The notes: generated from the letters alone by a model not told the origin. A DNA stretch of 64,000 bases from Glandiceps talaboti (GCF_964340395.1 NC_135558.1:16552771-16616770), one strand, 5' to 3'; shown: positions 50,545 through 63,443, numbered from the stretch's first letter. Numbers and translations are program-made.

Positions 50545-51145
50545 GTACTCTACTTTCTCCCATACGTGTATACTAGTTATGATAACTGTGATCATCTCCA
50601 GAGAGCTATCATAGAGATGGTCGACAGGTGTAGGAAATAGCTGGACTATCGGACACAGTACGTAACCAATGCATAATTTTTCAATTGTCAATGTTTTTCT
50701 GCAGACAACATGAATTTTTTTGTTTAACTTAATCATGTTCATGTAGATACAAACGTGTTACATGCACAACGTTTCAAAATTTCGACTACCTTTCATTCTT
50801 TGAATTTGTTTTTCATAGTGTACCAATCCTAAAACTAAAAGTATCATGGTATATGTAATAGTGCGTACCGTCGTGTCGTCAATATTGCCGAAGTACCATT
50901 CTGTAATTCATAAACAATTCGTCTACTGACCCATATACTCTCTATCTTCGCTGTTAGTCTATGGCATGCAATTCACGTCAAAAGTCGAACTCGTCAATTG
51001 ATAAATCAGGACCGCCAATTAGTAAGTCGATGATGTCAGATAACAAGACAATTTGTACGAGCGTTATCATCCAATAATTAAATCTGGACAGTTGATAATT
51101 CAATCTGGACAGTTGCCAATTCAAAGGGTGCGTTGAAGTCTGCAT
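50545..51145. other. Spacer, no gene seen
   Basis: No coding exon or repeat family recognised. Confidence 0.5.
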
Positions 51146-51154
51146 AAAGCACCC

Positions 51155-51539
51155 TAGACTCTCTCACAGTCCTAGGAGCTTCGCTTTACTAAAATCGACG
51201 CTAAATGAATTATTTTGTATGTACCGATACCATCTACATAACGTACTCCATCGTACTCGAACAACCTTGTACTGTGTACCCTCATCGACCACATAGAGAT
51301 ATCTGTTCGTTGACGTGTGACTGCGACGCTCCGTATTTCGCGAAGTCCGGGGACTTCGCGATAGTTCACAGAGCGTCGCAGTCACACGTCAACGAATGGT
51401 TATCTCTATCATGGTCGATGAGGGCGCACAGTACAAGGATATTCGAGTACGGTTAATTAGCTGGCATCGGTACATACAAAATAATTCGTTTAGCTTTAAT
51501 TTTAGTAAAGCGAAGCTCCGAGGGCTGTAAGAGAGTCTA
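51155..51539. mobile_element. 385-bp hairpin transposon with 9-bp target duplication
   Basis: Ends TAGACTCTCTC and GAGAGTCTA are inverted. Near-perfect arms run to a centre at about 51347 (cgcgaagtccggggacttcgcg). The direct repeat AAAGCACCC flanks it at 51146-51154 and 51540-51548. There is no coding capacity, so it is a non-autonomous foldback element. A half copy lies at about 59800-59935. Confidence 0.85.
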
Positions 51540-51582
51540 AAAGCACCCCAGCATGCTTGGAAGTGAATACATGTACACGTCA

Positions 51583-54482
51583 GGTAGTATACAAAACGAA
51601 GACCGAAGATCGAAGATCGAAGACCGAAGATCTTTGCCATGGTTTTATGTACCCGACGATGAAAATATTTCACCACATTTCCAACTTCAAAACCTACTTA
51701 GAAATGAAATAGAGTGAACACCTTATAAATAAATGCAAAATGATTGTGCAATGAATTTTTAGGGTAAATCAGATCTCAGTGACAAAATGAATTCTTTTTG
51801 GAAATAGAAAACCCGACATTATAACTTCATGTTTATGGTATTTCCATAATGAAAATGTCACATTCACAACTACAGCACTTATTTAGAAGTTAAATCCCAA
51901 TTCATAACCTTATGTTGAAATGAACGATCTTCTATCTTCGATCTTCGCTTTAGAGATTACCCTATCAAATCTCTAAAACGAAGATCGAAGATGGAAGACA
52001 TCTATACTCACTGAAACTTTCTATACATACACAATCTAATAGCCCTCAATTTTATCACTTAACACGACCTCATAAATAAATGCAAAATGATTGTTCAACG
52101 AATTTTAGGGTACAAAGCCAAATCATACCTGACAAAACAAATTCTCTTTGGAAATAGAAAACCCGACATTAAAACTTCACGTATATGGTATTTTCATAAT
52201 AAAAATATCACATTCCCAACTACAAAATTATTTAGAAGTTAAATCCCAATTTATAACCTTATGTTGAAATGAACGATCTTCTATCTTCGATCTTCGCTTT
52301 AGAGATTACCCTATCAAATCTCTAAAACGAAGATCGAAGATGGAAGACATCTATACTCACTGAAACTTTCTATACATGCAAAATCTAATAACCCTCAATT
52401 TTATCACTTAACACGACCTCATAGATAAATGCAAAATGATTGTTCAACGAATTTTAGGGTACAAAGCCAAATCATACGGTCAGATAAATCAAATTCTCTT
52501 TGGAAATAGAAAATCCGACATTAAAACTTCACGTATATGGTATTTTCATAATGAAAATATCACATTCCCAACTACAAAACCTATGTAGAAGTTAAATCCC
52601 AATTTATAACCTTATGTTGAAATGAACGATCTTCTATCTTCGATCTTCGCTTTAGAGATTACCCTATCAAATCTCTAAAACGAAGATCGAAGATGGAAGA
52701 CATCTATACTCACTGAAACTTTCTATACATACACAATCTAATAGCCCTCAATTTTATCACTTAACACGACCTCATAAATAAATGCAAAATGATTGTTCAA
52801 CGAATTTTAGGGTACAAAGCCAAATCATACCTGACAAAACAAATTCTCTTTGGAAATAGAAAACCCGACATTAAAACTTCACGTATATGGTATTTTCATA
52901 ATAAAAATATCACATTCCCAACTACAAAATTATTTAGAAGTTAAATCCCAATTTATAACCTTATGTTGAAATGAACGATCTTCTATCTTCGATCTTCGCT
53001 TTAGAGATTACCCTATCAAATCTCTAAAACGAAGATCGAAGATGGAAGACATCTATACTCACTGAAATTTTCTATACATACACAATCTAATAAAATCTCT
53101 AAATTTACGTCTGCCCTCCGAGTTGGAAGCACCTACCCATTTTTAATCAAACAATTGGACTCATTATTAGGGATTTTTAGTCAAAATCAGACCCATATAT
53201 TGGCGGGTTTTTTTATCACTTCCGGGTTTTCAGGCAAAAATTGGACCCATGTTTAGTGATTTCCCCGCGAAAAAGTGGCCCATATTTAGGTATTTTCCTG
53301 CGAAAAAGTGGCCAATACGGGCAGTACATATCTGTATACCTTTCTATGGCGGTACCCCCTTTGGAGGGGGCAGGATGTTGTGACTTACACAGTATCTTCG
53401 GACGCTTCTTTCCGATGATGTTCGCGTATTCTTCTATTTCAAGTCATGCAATGCCTCGTTTGATAAGACTCTTGTACCTAGCATCGATCCCCCCCCCAGG
53501 ATATCAAATAGTCCATCCCTTACATAAATCACTGATAATAGTGCCCATTGAAGTCTGTTTACAAACCAAACTTGTTTCAAACGAAGAATGTAAACTTTGA
53601 TAAAGAGTTTTATGGACATAAACACAGCATGCAGCACTATTACATAAGTGGTACACCTCGTTAAGATATCCTGCTGTTTGGCAAACAGTGAGTATAGATG
53701 TCTTCCATCTTCGATCTTCGTTTTAGAGATTTGATAGGGTAATCTCTAAAGCGAAGATCGAAGATAGAAGATCGTTCATTTCAACATAAGGTTATAAATT
53801 GGGATTTAACTTCTAAATAGGTTTTGTAGTTGGGAATGTGATATTTTCATTATGAAAATACCATATACGTGAAGTTTTAATGTCGGATTTTCTATTTCCA
53901 AAGAGAATATGTTTTGTCTGGTATGATTTGGCTTTCTACCCTAAAAATTCGTTGAACAATCATTATGCATTTATTTATGAGGTCGTGTTATGTGATAAAA
54001 TTGAGGGCTATTAGATTTTAGATTTTGTATGTATAGAAAAATTCAGTGAGTATAGATGTCTTCCATCTTCGATCTTCGTTTTAGAGATTTGATAGGGTAA
54101 TCTCTAAAGCGAAGATCGAAGATAGAAGATCGTTCATTTCAACACAAGGTTATGAATTGGGATTTAACTTCTAAATAAGTGCTGTAGTTGTTAATGTGAT
54201 ATTTTCATTATGGAAATACCATAAACATGAAGTTATAATGTCGAGTTTTCTATTTCCAAAAAGAATTCATTTTGTCACTAAGATCTGATTTACCCTAAAA
54301 ATTCATTGCACAATCATTTCGCATTTATTTATAAGGTGTTCACTCTATTTCATTTCTAAGTAGGTTTTGAAGTTGGGAATGTGGTGAAATATTTTCATCG
54401 TCGGGTACATAAAACCATGGCAAAGATCTTCGATCTTCGGTCTTCGGTCTTCGATCTTCGATCTTCATTTTGTATACTACCG
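51583..54482. mobile_element. 2.9-kb foldback element with 9-bp target duplication
   Basis: Ends GGTAGTATACAAAA and TTTTGTATACTACC are inverted, with TACACGTCA directly repeated outside at 51574-51582 and 54483-54491. The right arm (about 53687-54482) pairs with left-arm sequence over roughly 800 bp at high identity. The left arm has two extra units of about 350 bp. A unique core of about 600 bp (53090-53685) has no recognisable transposase. The 9-bp duplication and long inverted arms fit Mutator-like or foldback elements; the superfamily is inference. Confidence 0.85.
51920..53090. repeat. Tandem ~350-bp units with internal hairpin
   Basis: Units start with atgaacgatcttctatcttc at 51920, 52269, 52622 and 52971 (periods 349, 353, 349). 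Each begins with a hairpin of about 70 bp in which cttcgatcttcgctttagag pairs with ctctaaaacgaagatcgaag around accctatcaa. Two more units lie inverted in the right arm (hairpins near 53699 and 54058). The spacer hairpins are not CRISPR repeats. Confidence 0.9.
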
Positions 54483-55082
54483 TACACGTCAACTGATCGA
54501 TGGCTATGGGAGACTGGTGAGGACAGCGACCTGTGACCTGCGAGTTGCAAATGTAAACTGCCACGTAGTACCTGCAAGTTGTAAAACTGCGACCTGTCAC
54601 TTGTCAGCCTCGATTTCTCGTTTTCTCGTAATAAAGATTCGGGTATTTATTGTAAATGTCGACAAGGGCGAGTTGGTCAATTGAAATATACCATTGTAGT
54701 TTCGTCAGGACAAGAGGAAGCCTCGAAAAACTGTCTTTAATTTATTACAACTCGGTGAACTATTTACCGTATAAGGGACCGGTCAGTTTCTCTAACCTGG
54801 GGGGGGGATTTTTAAATCGGGCCGACAAAAAGTCACTGACACCCCCCTCCCCCACTATCTGTAAAACCAAAAACAGGCTGACCCCCATCACTTAATTCTA
54901 AAACATGATGACCCCACCCCATATATGATAATTGATATTCACATGACAGGTATTTATTGATCGTGACTCAGTGTGGACTGCTTGACTGTCTTGCAAATAC
55001 TTTATAAGGTCCCAGGGTAGCACTATCATAATTATAATTATTGACTACCCATGGTAAATATATTCCAAAAGCAGTTTACAGT

Positions 55083-56110
55083 GAAAGGTAGGGGGGGGGG
55101 AATCTTGAGAAGGGAATATATACATCTGTTATGGGGGGTCCTTGGGCGTCTCCCCTAGAAACCCACGAGGTTTTTTAACTCTGTAAAGTCAATTTTGAGA
55201 CTATTCAGACATTTTCAGACAATAATTTCCCAGATTTACAAGACAGCAATAACATGTAAAAAGCAACTACATATAGGGTTGAAATATTTTTTTAAATATA
55301 GTTTGATAGCATCTTGACAGTAAGAGGGGAAGAGCTTGAGACTGGGATATGTCCACCTCATGTGGGGGTCCTAGGGGGTCTCCCCCAAGAAGCCTTAGAG
55401 GTTTTTTATTCTGAAAAGTAAATTTTGAGACTATTCAGACCCTTTTATACAATAATTTCCAAGCTGTACAAGATAGCACCAACATTTAAAAAGCAACTAC
55501 ATAGGGTTGAAATACATAACGTTTTAAAATACAGTTTGATAGCATCTTGACATTAAGAGGTAGGGGGGGAGAACTTGAGACTGGGATATGTCCACCTGAT
55601 GTCCACCTTATGGAGGGTCCGAGGGGGTCTCCCTCTAGAAGCCCTGGAGAATTTTTACTCTTAAAGCCAATATTTAGGCTATTCACACCCTTTCCAGCAA
55701 TAATTTAATCCATGCTTTACCAGACAGCACCATCAAGTATCAGAAACTATTCTTGATAACTTACATAGGGTTGAAAAAAACTTCTTAAAAAGTTAATAGC
55801 ATCAATATAATAAAGGTCAGCACATCTAATGGTAGTATCATTGGTAGGGGAGATGTGGAGTTTAAGGCAATTTTAGACTGTCTTGGCAAACATTTCACAT
55901 CTTTAAAAGACAATATCATCTCAAATTAGAAGAGGGTGAAAATATTTGAGAAAAGTTTAATACCATTATGACAGTAAAACGGTTGTTGGTGCATCTGATT
56001 ATTGGTTGAATGCATGAGTAGCCTCTGTGGTGAAGGAGTCCTTGGGGTTTTCCCCCGGCAGAGCTGGAGTTTTTTGCTTCTATTAAGGCAATGTTTAGGT
56101 TATTCATAGC
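55083..56110. repeat. Diverged ~240-bp tandem repeats
   Basis: The block with a G run, cttgaga, ggtccttgggcgtctcccc and gactattcagac recurs from about 55083, 55321, 55553 and more weakly near 55790 and 56030. It lies inside the outer Harbinger-like element. Confidence 0.75.
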
Positions 56111-56589
56111 CTTGCGGTAATATTTCCAAGATTCGAAAAGCTAACGTAAATGTAAGTTTTAAATGAGTTTCCCATGTCACATAAAATGGGCCTGTAACAT
56201 TAGTATAGAGGTATTAATATTGCATTTTTGTATAATAAAGTCACTGGTACATGGTATGTCAGAGAACTTTAGGTGGTCATAGCTAGTGTATAATAGAAAC
56301 TGGAATCTAATGAGATGTGGTGATTTGTAGTGTCAATAACATGTAATGTCCAATAGAGAGTGTATTAATCCCTTCTGACAAGTTCATACTGACGAGTAGA
56401 TAAATTTAGATTCATTTTCTTTTATAAACTATCTATGAAGATTATCATTACGAAACCTTCAAGGTCACTGTTGCCCCAAAGTGAAGCATTGATTGTGAAA
56501 CAGCCAATCATTTATAGGACATGTTCTGTAACTAGTGTGGTAGCTAGGTAATACATGTATGTGTATATGTATAGTTATGTTTGAACTAA

Positions 56590-58492
56590 GGGAGCGATCA
56601 GTTTTTATGGCTGGGGGTGGGCCGGTGACTTTTTGTTCATGTTGTACTTAAAAATAGTGACCCCCCCCCTGCAATTCATCCACAAAACAATCCAACCCCC
56701 CCCCCCTGACAAATAAAAAAAACACAATGACCCCCCCCCCCCTCTCCATCTGTTGACAAGAAACACCCTTTTTGTTCTTGCAAAAGACACTCTATTCTCA
56801 AAGCATTATACCACACACTGCATAGTTAATTTTACATGTTACATTTTCAGTAATTTTAAGTGTATCTGGTAAATATTTTTGAAAGGTTTTGAATAATGAA
56901 ATGTGATAAATGTCATTGGTTTCAAAATAGAAATTAAAAAATGTCATAAAAATGTTTTCTGAACTACAGCAGTTTATAAACTAGATTACTAATTCAATTC
57001 ACTTACTATTGGCTATGTTGTCCAGTATATTGCTGGCAACATGATAGCCTTGAAAAAAAATACATTCTAATACCAAGGAAATGTAATATGATCTGCTGAC
57101 AAAATTGTACTCGTATAAGTATACAGTCACTCAATGTGGATACTAGATATTCCAGGGGAGATGTAAAATCTAATTTTCCTCATAACTTTGCACCGTGACA
57201 GTACTATAGAAGTCCTCGCTACTAGATCATCATCAAACAAATCTGTGTTTATAACTTTGTTTATCAGTCATTCACATAATATATATTCTCCGAGAATCCG
57301 ATTAATATTGTGTTCACCTTGGAATATATTTCTTTCTTGGTAGTTTATGGTGTAAAAAAATAGCAAGAGAAAAGGGGGTTTCACATGTAGCCTGGTAACA
57401 TGTATTAAACTTGGTGATGGTCACAGGTATCAGAGAAGAAGTGAAACACAAACACTGAAAAGTAATTTTTGATAAGACGTCTAGTTCTTAATATAGTTCA
57501 ATAGTTTGTACATGTATGATAAATCACTAGGGGTGAGATCAGTAGGTAAAAAAACTAATTCTTTTAGTATAGTAAGGCCTCAAAACCCCTTCCCCATCCC
57601 CTTCTAACAAAATTGTTGCCACAACACAATCAATTTCAAATCAGTATGTAGTATTATGTAGTGCTATGAATACAAAGCCAGTATGTAGTGAGGAAAAATA
57701 GCTCTTTTCTTGGCACAATAAATGTATTTTAGTGCCATACATAACAAATTTGTAAATCTGACATTTTTAGAATTGTTTGTATTGGGGTACAAAACAGATT
57801 TCATTATAAAAGACCTCCTCTCACCCCACCCCACACTGCAAGATGACTCAATGCAATTCATGGCACGCAATAGCAAGAAGTCATTTCTAACAAATAACTG
57901 TTGCTTAAAAGGTGGCCATAGTGCAGTGTTGTGATGCCATACCATATGTATTGGATGTATCAAGAGACAGAGTTTATGTTATATTTGAATGTATATTTAT
58001 AGCTATTTGTTTATGGTTTATTTTATGCACATACATTGTTTTGTTTAATAGCTCGCACAGCACCCGCAAGCGGCAGCATAGCGGCTCAATGAATCGTATG
58101 CATGCATGTTCTATATACTATGCGTTGTTTTTTTTGGTGGTTTTACCCAAGGATGCATTGCGGTACAATGACTATGCATGCGCATTCTATGTATGAAGTG
58201 CAATCTCCACGCCGAGAGCGCTATCTATGATATCATCGTGAGGCAGCCGCTCACAAATGAATCTACCCAGCTGTGCGAGCTTAGGGGCTTTGGCCTAGTT
58301 ATGATATTAAATGTATGGACATTTAAGTACAGGAGCGTGGCTCATGATTTGGCTTAGTTAAAAACAAGGTGACCCCCCCCCCCTTTATTCACTTCGTAAA
58401 AATGATGACTCCCACTTCTTTGAGACCCAAATTAAGGTGACCCCCCTCCCCTCTGATTTGCCGGCCCCTGGCCGTAAAAACTGATCGCTCCC
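56590..58492. mobile_element. Inner nested Harbinger-like element, TAA target duplication
   Basis: Ends GGGAGCGATCAGTTTTTA and TAAAAACTGATCGCTCCC (read gtaaaaactgatcgctccc) are inverted. TAA flanks at 56587-56589 and 58493-58495. The termini resemble those of the outer element (GGGA..G.TCAGTTT), so the two are related subfamilies, one inserted into the other. The frame at 57912-58196 has hydrophobic stretches but no transposase motif. Confidence 0.78.
58051..58280. mobile_element. 230-bp inverted-repeat insert in inner element
   Basis: gctcgcacagc at 58051-58061 and gctgtgcgagc at 58270-58280 are exact inverted ends, with weaker inner pairing (gcatgcatgttctat / attctatgtatg). It is probably a third nested non-autonomous element. 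Confidence 0.5.
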
Positions 58493-59093
58493 TAATATAA
58501 GTAATATGAAAGAATTCATGCAAGAAACAGGGACAAACACAAATATTTACATGACCCCCCACCCCCATCCACAATTTTCAAAACAGCATGACCCCCCCCC
58601 CTACTGCCAATTTCAAAATCAGTGTGACCCCCCTACCAACCCACTGCCCACCCCTCACCCACCCCCACCCTCGCCCGAAGAAACTGACCGGTCCCTAATA
58701 TGTAAGTTGTTAGTACTCTCTAAGTGATATGTGACATGTGACCTAGCTTCAAGCATTGGATCAACGCACACTCTATCAAATATTTATCGCCCCAGTATAC
58801 ATGTATGTTTCGCTCTTTCAAGTGTGGTGGTCGAAAATAAATAATACCAGATTTAAAATGAATGCCTTCCGTATACGTAAGGGTGATATTGAGTTTTTGT
58901 TCCTACACATAATAATTGCTGGAATGCAACAATCTTTGTTATAGTAGTATATTACTACATGATATACCCCTGAAATCGCAAAAAGATGTGCCAAACTATA
59001 ACAAATCTGAAATGACTTTTTGATATCAATCTATTTACGAAGTGGAACAGGTGAAATGGCTTTTGAAATGAAATTATTCAAATTTACAGGGAT

Positions 59094-59176
59094 ACACATA
59101 CATACATACATACATACATACATACATACATACATACATACATACATACATACATACAGACATACAGACATACGTA
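59094..59176. repeat. (TACA)n microsatellite
   Basis: A TACA run ending in TACAGACA and TACG variants. No gene context. Confidence 0.95.
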
Positions 59177-59799
59177 CATTTACCCATGCATTTAGAACAA
59201 ATGTATGGATTTCTATTGGTGTCATTTGAACATAACGAATTTTAGCTCTATATCTGTGATTTTCGAAGTCCCAGTGAATAGTCCAGTCAATCTAGTGGAA
59301 ACATAATTAGGCCGAACCTTGACATAATTGCAACAGAAATAAATGTTAATGCACCTTGCTCAGAATTTTATGCTGAATAACATATCAAAAGTCTAGAAAA
59401 AATTAAGTGGTGGAACATGGTGAAAAATGACGTTTCTTAATTAGCATAATTAGTGAAAAAATAATATTCATGAAATATCATTTGTTCAAAAATCAATGCA
59501 AGTAATATGTCTATGGGTAGGTCTGAAGGTCATGGATTACTTTTGAGTCATTAATATGATTGTAAAAACATTCCTATTGAATTTAAACAAAGTTAATATG
59601 TGTAATGTAATCACTTCACTGATTACATGTAACGTACAATAAGTTTACATTTTTGTGAATGCACATGTGAGTAGTATGTCTGTCATTAGATATCGGAGTA
59701 CTCGAATACCTTCCTTTCATCATTGAATATTTCCCTTGTTAGATAAATGTGCATGTTAAGCCTGAGCTTCGCCTAACACATCAACAAAAGGTTAGCCCT

Positions 59800-59935
59800 A
59801 TGTGATCGATGAGGGCGCACAGTACAGGGATACTGGGATACTATAGTATACGAGTACAATTATGCAGTAGATACATACAAAACAACCCAAGTTTTAGCTA
59901 TTTATGCGAAGCTCCGCGGACTGTGAGAGAGTCTA
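59800..59935. mobile_element. Half copy of the 51155 hairpin element
   Basis: Shares gatcgatgagggcgcacagtac, the gtagatacatacaaaa region and the end gaagctccgcggactgtgag with agagagtcta, matching the right half of 51155-51539. The left half is missing. Confidence 0.7.
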
Positions 59936-60057
59936 GAAATAACCGCTTCATTACCTTGGGGATACTGATCTGTCTTACTATGTGTTATGTGTAGACTGAG
60001 TTGTAGCTATAGCTGTAGTCTGATGCGAACCTGTCGCACGTGTGTGGCCCCTTAAGC

Positions 60058-60800
60058 CTATCTAGCCACTGAAATGTTAACGGTGTTATGCCCCAATCGT
60101 CGGGGTTCCCGACTTTGCTCCGAATGCCATAAGCCAACTTTGCTAAGCTCATCAGTTCTTTCTTTTCCTATTCTGGGTAAGCAACGGGGATTTAATTCAA
60201 TACCTTTGACTTTGCACGTTTCACGTACGTTCACTGCTACCTCTTGTAGCTCTGGCACTCGGCTGCCTTTATGTAGGATTGCAACTACGTTCTTATTATC
60301 CATATTCCACTTCACTATCTGTCTCTCCAACACAGTCTCCTTATCCTGTATAACTCTGTATACAGCTTCCAGTTCCCGCCAAGTGGAACTCCTTAAACTC
60401 TCTTTGTCTGACCAAGTGCAAACGGTCGGCCTATCGTCTGACAATTCACTTATACAATAACCGCCATACCCTGTGGCGGATGCATTACTGAACACCTCTG
60501 TGGTGTGATTCTGTCCCTTTGTCAACTTAGACCCTTTAAGTTATCTAACCAAAAACGCACTTCTTTTTGTGCGGACTTGTTCAATTCTACGACAGCATTC
60601 CAGCTAGCCCTTTTGTTGAGGCATACGTATAAATACCTTGTGCATAATTGCACATCCGATCCTATACCGCCTTGCCGCATTGAAATAATCTGACCGAGTG
60701 CTGATGCAATCTTTCGAGATTTGAACTGCCTCTTACCGTCATTTCGGACAATATTGCTATAGCCCGATTGATTCTCTCGTCGGTCACATATACTGTACAC
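60058..60800 (-). pseudogene. DIRS-like retrotransposon RT/RNase H remnant, frameshifted
   Basis: Frame one (60800-60522) reads ALGQIISMRQGGIG, then LCTRYLYVCLNKRASWN and FWLDNLKGLS, the end of the RT connection of DIRS-type elements. Frame two (60525-60058) has FSNASATGYGGYC, SSTWRELEAVYRV, WNMDNKNVVAILHKGSR and LPRIGKERTDELS, the RNase H domain of this group. The frames break at about 60525. Some conserved residues are altered: FSNAS where the family has an Asp, and LPRIG for WIPR. No tyrosine recombinase was found. Confidence 0.7.
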
Positions 60801-61603
60801 ATGTTACCAAATCTATATTGAATCCTCTTGTCGATCCTCAGTATAAGTACACACAACATAACACAAGAGTGTATGGGAAACTGTGCTCCTCCGAAGTGAT
60901 ATCAGTACGGTATATATACGAGAACAATATGTACATATTGGTACACAGCGATACAATGGTACAATGGTCTAAGTAATGACTTTTGCAACATTGTTGGTTA
61001 GATGCATAATTATCATTATGCCTATAGAGATTTTATTTCAGACAACATGCAACTGCTAAGATCTTTTACCTTGATTTTTCAGTGGCATAATAACAAAACA
61101 GACACTTGAGTTACCAAACAGTCTTTGATGATATTAAAAGGTCCATTGTAGCCTATGTAATTTGTTATTTCAAGAGTTTGCCAAAGACATATTACTTGCA
61201 TGGGAGATTGATATAAATTGTATATGCTAATTATGCTAATTACTAAATGTTATTCAAATGAATTAAACTAATTAGAACTACCAGCTGAAATTAAGATATG
61301 TAAATGACATAGTATCCTTCAAATCATCAAATGATGGTTCTAGTATGCTTTTTTCACCCTTATACCTATCCATAGACATGTTACTTGCTCGGTTTGTTTG
61401 CGAAAACAACATTTTATGAACATGGTATTCCCGCTAATTATGCTAATTAATAAAATATTTCAATTTTCACCATGTTCCACCACTTAGATTTTTCTAGACT
61501 TTTGGTATGATGTTCAGCAGAAAATTCTGAACAAGATGCACTAAAATTAATTTCTGTTCTAATTATGTCCAGGTCAAACCTTATTTTAACTGGACTAAAA
61601 AGT

Positions 61604-63424
61604 TTGTTGTCGAAAAAGTTGTTCAAATGTCCGCTACCTACATTCTCAGTACAGGAAAGCTTGACTCGACTTCACTCCGCCTTCGCGATATGTACATTAG
61701 TTTCCATGGCAAATAATAAACACAACTCAAACCGTCGTAACATCGCTAGTACGCAGAAAGTTTACATACTTTATGGTAACCATGATACCGGTCTATACTT
61801 TGATTCTTAACTCGTTTACGGCGGCAATACCCTTTATGTAACACTCGGTTCAAGAATTTCGTGACTCAGTGCACGCCACAATGAGGTGAATTTCCATGGC
61901 TCTCAAGTTCGTTTGGTTTCTCAAAATACAAAATTCAGATCTGGACAGAAACTTATCGATATATATTTCGATATACGTGCCTTTTATACAAGCAACCCGA
62001 ATACTTTGAACGGTCTAGAACAAAGAAAATCAATGTGTCGGAAAATTGGGGAAAATTTGACCCAATTAAACCACCGAGTAGTGCTCGAGTACGCTGCCCA
62101 ACATTGCAACACAGTAACAACATTTACTTATCTCATTTGCATTGTTGTGATAACATGTTGATAAAATAAATGCACACGTTCTGGCAGTAAACTCGCCACT
62201 AGTAATAGTATCGAAAGATTTATATTTTAAAAAAAGAGAGATTTTCAATTTTGATCAAAGAAGAGATGGCATGGATTTACCTTGGTCAATTCTCCAGCAA
62301 GTACTTTCAATAGAAAGCTGGTGATTTCAACTGGAAGTTGAAGCTGACCTGGTTTGTCCGATCGCGATGCTTTCAGAAACAGAAATACGCGCGATTATCG
62401 AAAAAAGTAAAATCAAGATTTTCAATTTTGAAATAGTGAAGAGATGGTATGAAGTTATGTAGGCGAAATCTCCAGCATGATTTCCTGCAGATGCGATGTT
62501 ACGGCCAACCACACATGTAATAAATGGAAGCTGTTATAGAAAGTTGTAGCAAAGATCTCACGGCAGGCCTTTACACAGTTCTGACGTCTTGAACACTGAT
62601 TTTCAACAACAAAAACATCAAAAATAGCCTAGAAACGTCCCCAACCTGCTACGGATCTGTGCGTAATGGTCGCGTTCTCGCCATTTTTAAAAACTCGCAC
62701 AAATTTTGCTCAAAATTCATGTAAAAATCACGGTTTTCTTGTGTCAAACACGGTCAAACATACATACTACAACATAGTGGGTGTATGGCTCCCTAGCTTA
62801 CTCATATCTGATAGCTGGCCCCTCAGCAATGTCTTTAACTATGAGTTACATTATCAAGTTGTAAATAGCGTGTGTTAGCTTAATCTCGCGGATAAATACC
62901 GTCGAACGGCAACTAAAGGGTTAAGGCCAAGAAATAAAAGTTCTGGTGAGTTTGCATCCCTTAAATACCCCGCCTGGATCTTCTTTTTTTCTCTGCAGAC
63001 TGCGGATCCAAGGGAAAACAAAAATAACTCTCCCTACATTAATTGCTACTTCAGGGGAGACAACTACAGAACTAATCATGGAAATTGAAACAAAAATGTG
63101 CGTCATCACAACAATTTAGGCAAAGTTTTCTGACCAGAAACAACAACTTTCTTTTGTGTGGTCACCACGTCTAATTACTGAAAAATGCCAAAATCTTATT
63201 AAAAGTGAAAGCTACATCGATAGTAATTTCAGGACAGATGCGCTTATATAAGGTATCGCAAATGTATGTACCAAATTATATTGAATTTAAAGAGTCTACT
63301 CTTGAGATATAGCCTAATTACCGAAATCCATTAATTACGCAAATTGCTCATTAATATTCATGTAACGTTTACCAAAACCTAATAAGTTGATGTTGCATTC
63401 ACCTTCAGTTAGTACGAGACACAG
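61604..63424. other. Spacer, no gene seen
   Basis: No recognisable exon, RNA or transposon signature. Short frames lack domain features. Confidence 0.45.
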
Positions 63425-63443
63425 TACCACTTTTGACTGTCTA

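Larger units (their letters stand above)
54775..58695. mobile_element. Outer Harbinger-like element, TAA target duplication
   Basis: Left end GGGACCGGTCAGTTTCT and right end AGAAACTGACCGGTCCC (reading aaactgaccggtccc) are inverted. TAA flanks it at 54772-54774 and 58696-58698. Subterminal regions are rich in TGACCCCCC on one side and its complement on the other. GGG-starting ends with a TWA duplication are typical of PIF/Harbinger. No transposase frame is seen. Confidence 0.75.
59281..61603. mobile_element. Inverted-repeat element enclosing DIRS-like remnants
   Basis: The left arm (agtccagtcaatctagtgg through ctagaaaaaattaagtggtg to ttaattagcataattag) is inverted relative to the right arm ending near 61603 (ctaattatgctaattaa, caccatgttccaccacttag, taactggactaaaa). 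The arms are diverged and the right one has an internal duplication of about 190 bp. A related arm scrap is at 48958-49010. Boundaries and target duplication are not resolved. The DIRS-like remnant may be its cargo or a nested insertion. Confidence 0.6.

Noticed and set aside
51920-53090. Regularly spaced hairpins as a CRISPR array
   Set aside because: Units are about 350 bp and conserved throughout, not short repeats with unique spacers, and the setting is a eukaryotic foldback element.
57912-58196. 94-residue frame with hydrophobic segments as a membrane protein
   Set aside because: It lies in a nested non-autonomous DNA element and overlaps a third inverted repeat; no homology is recognised.
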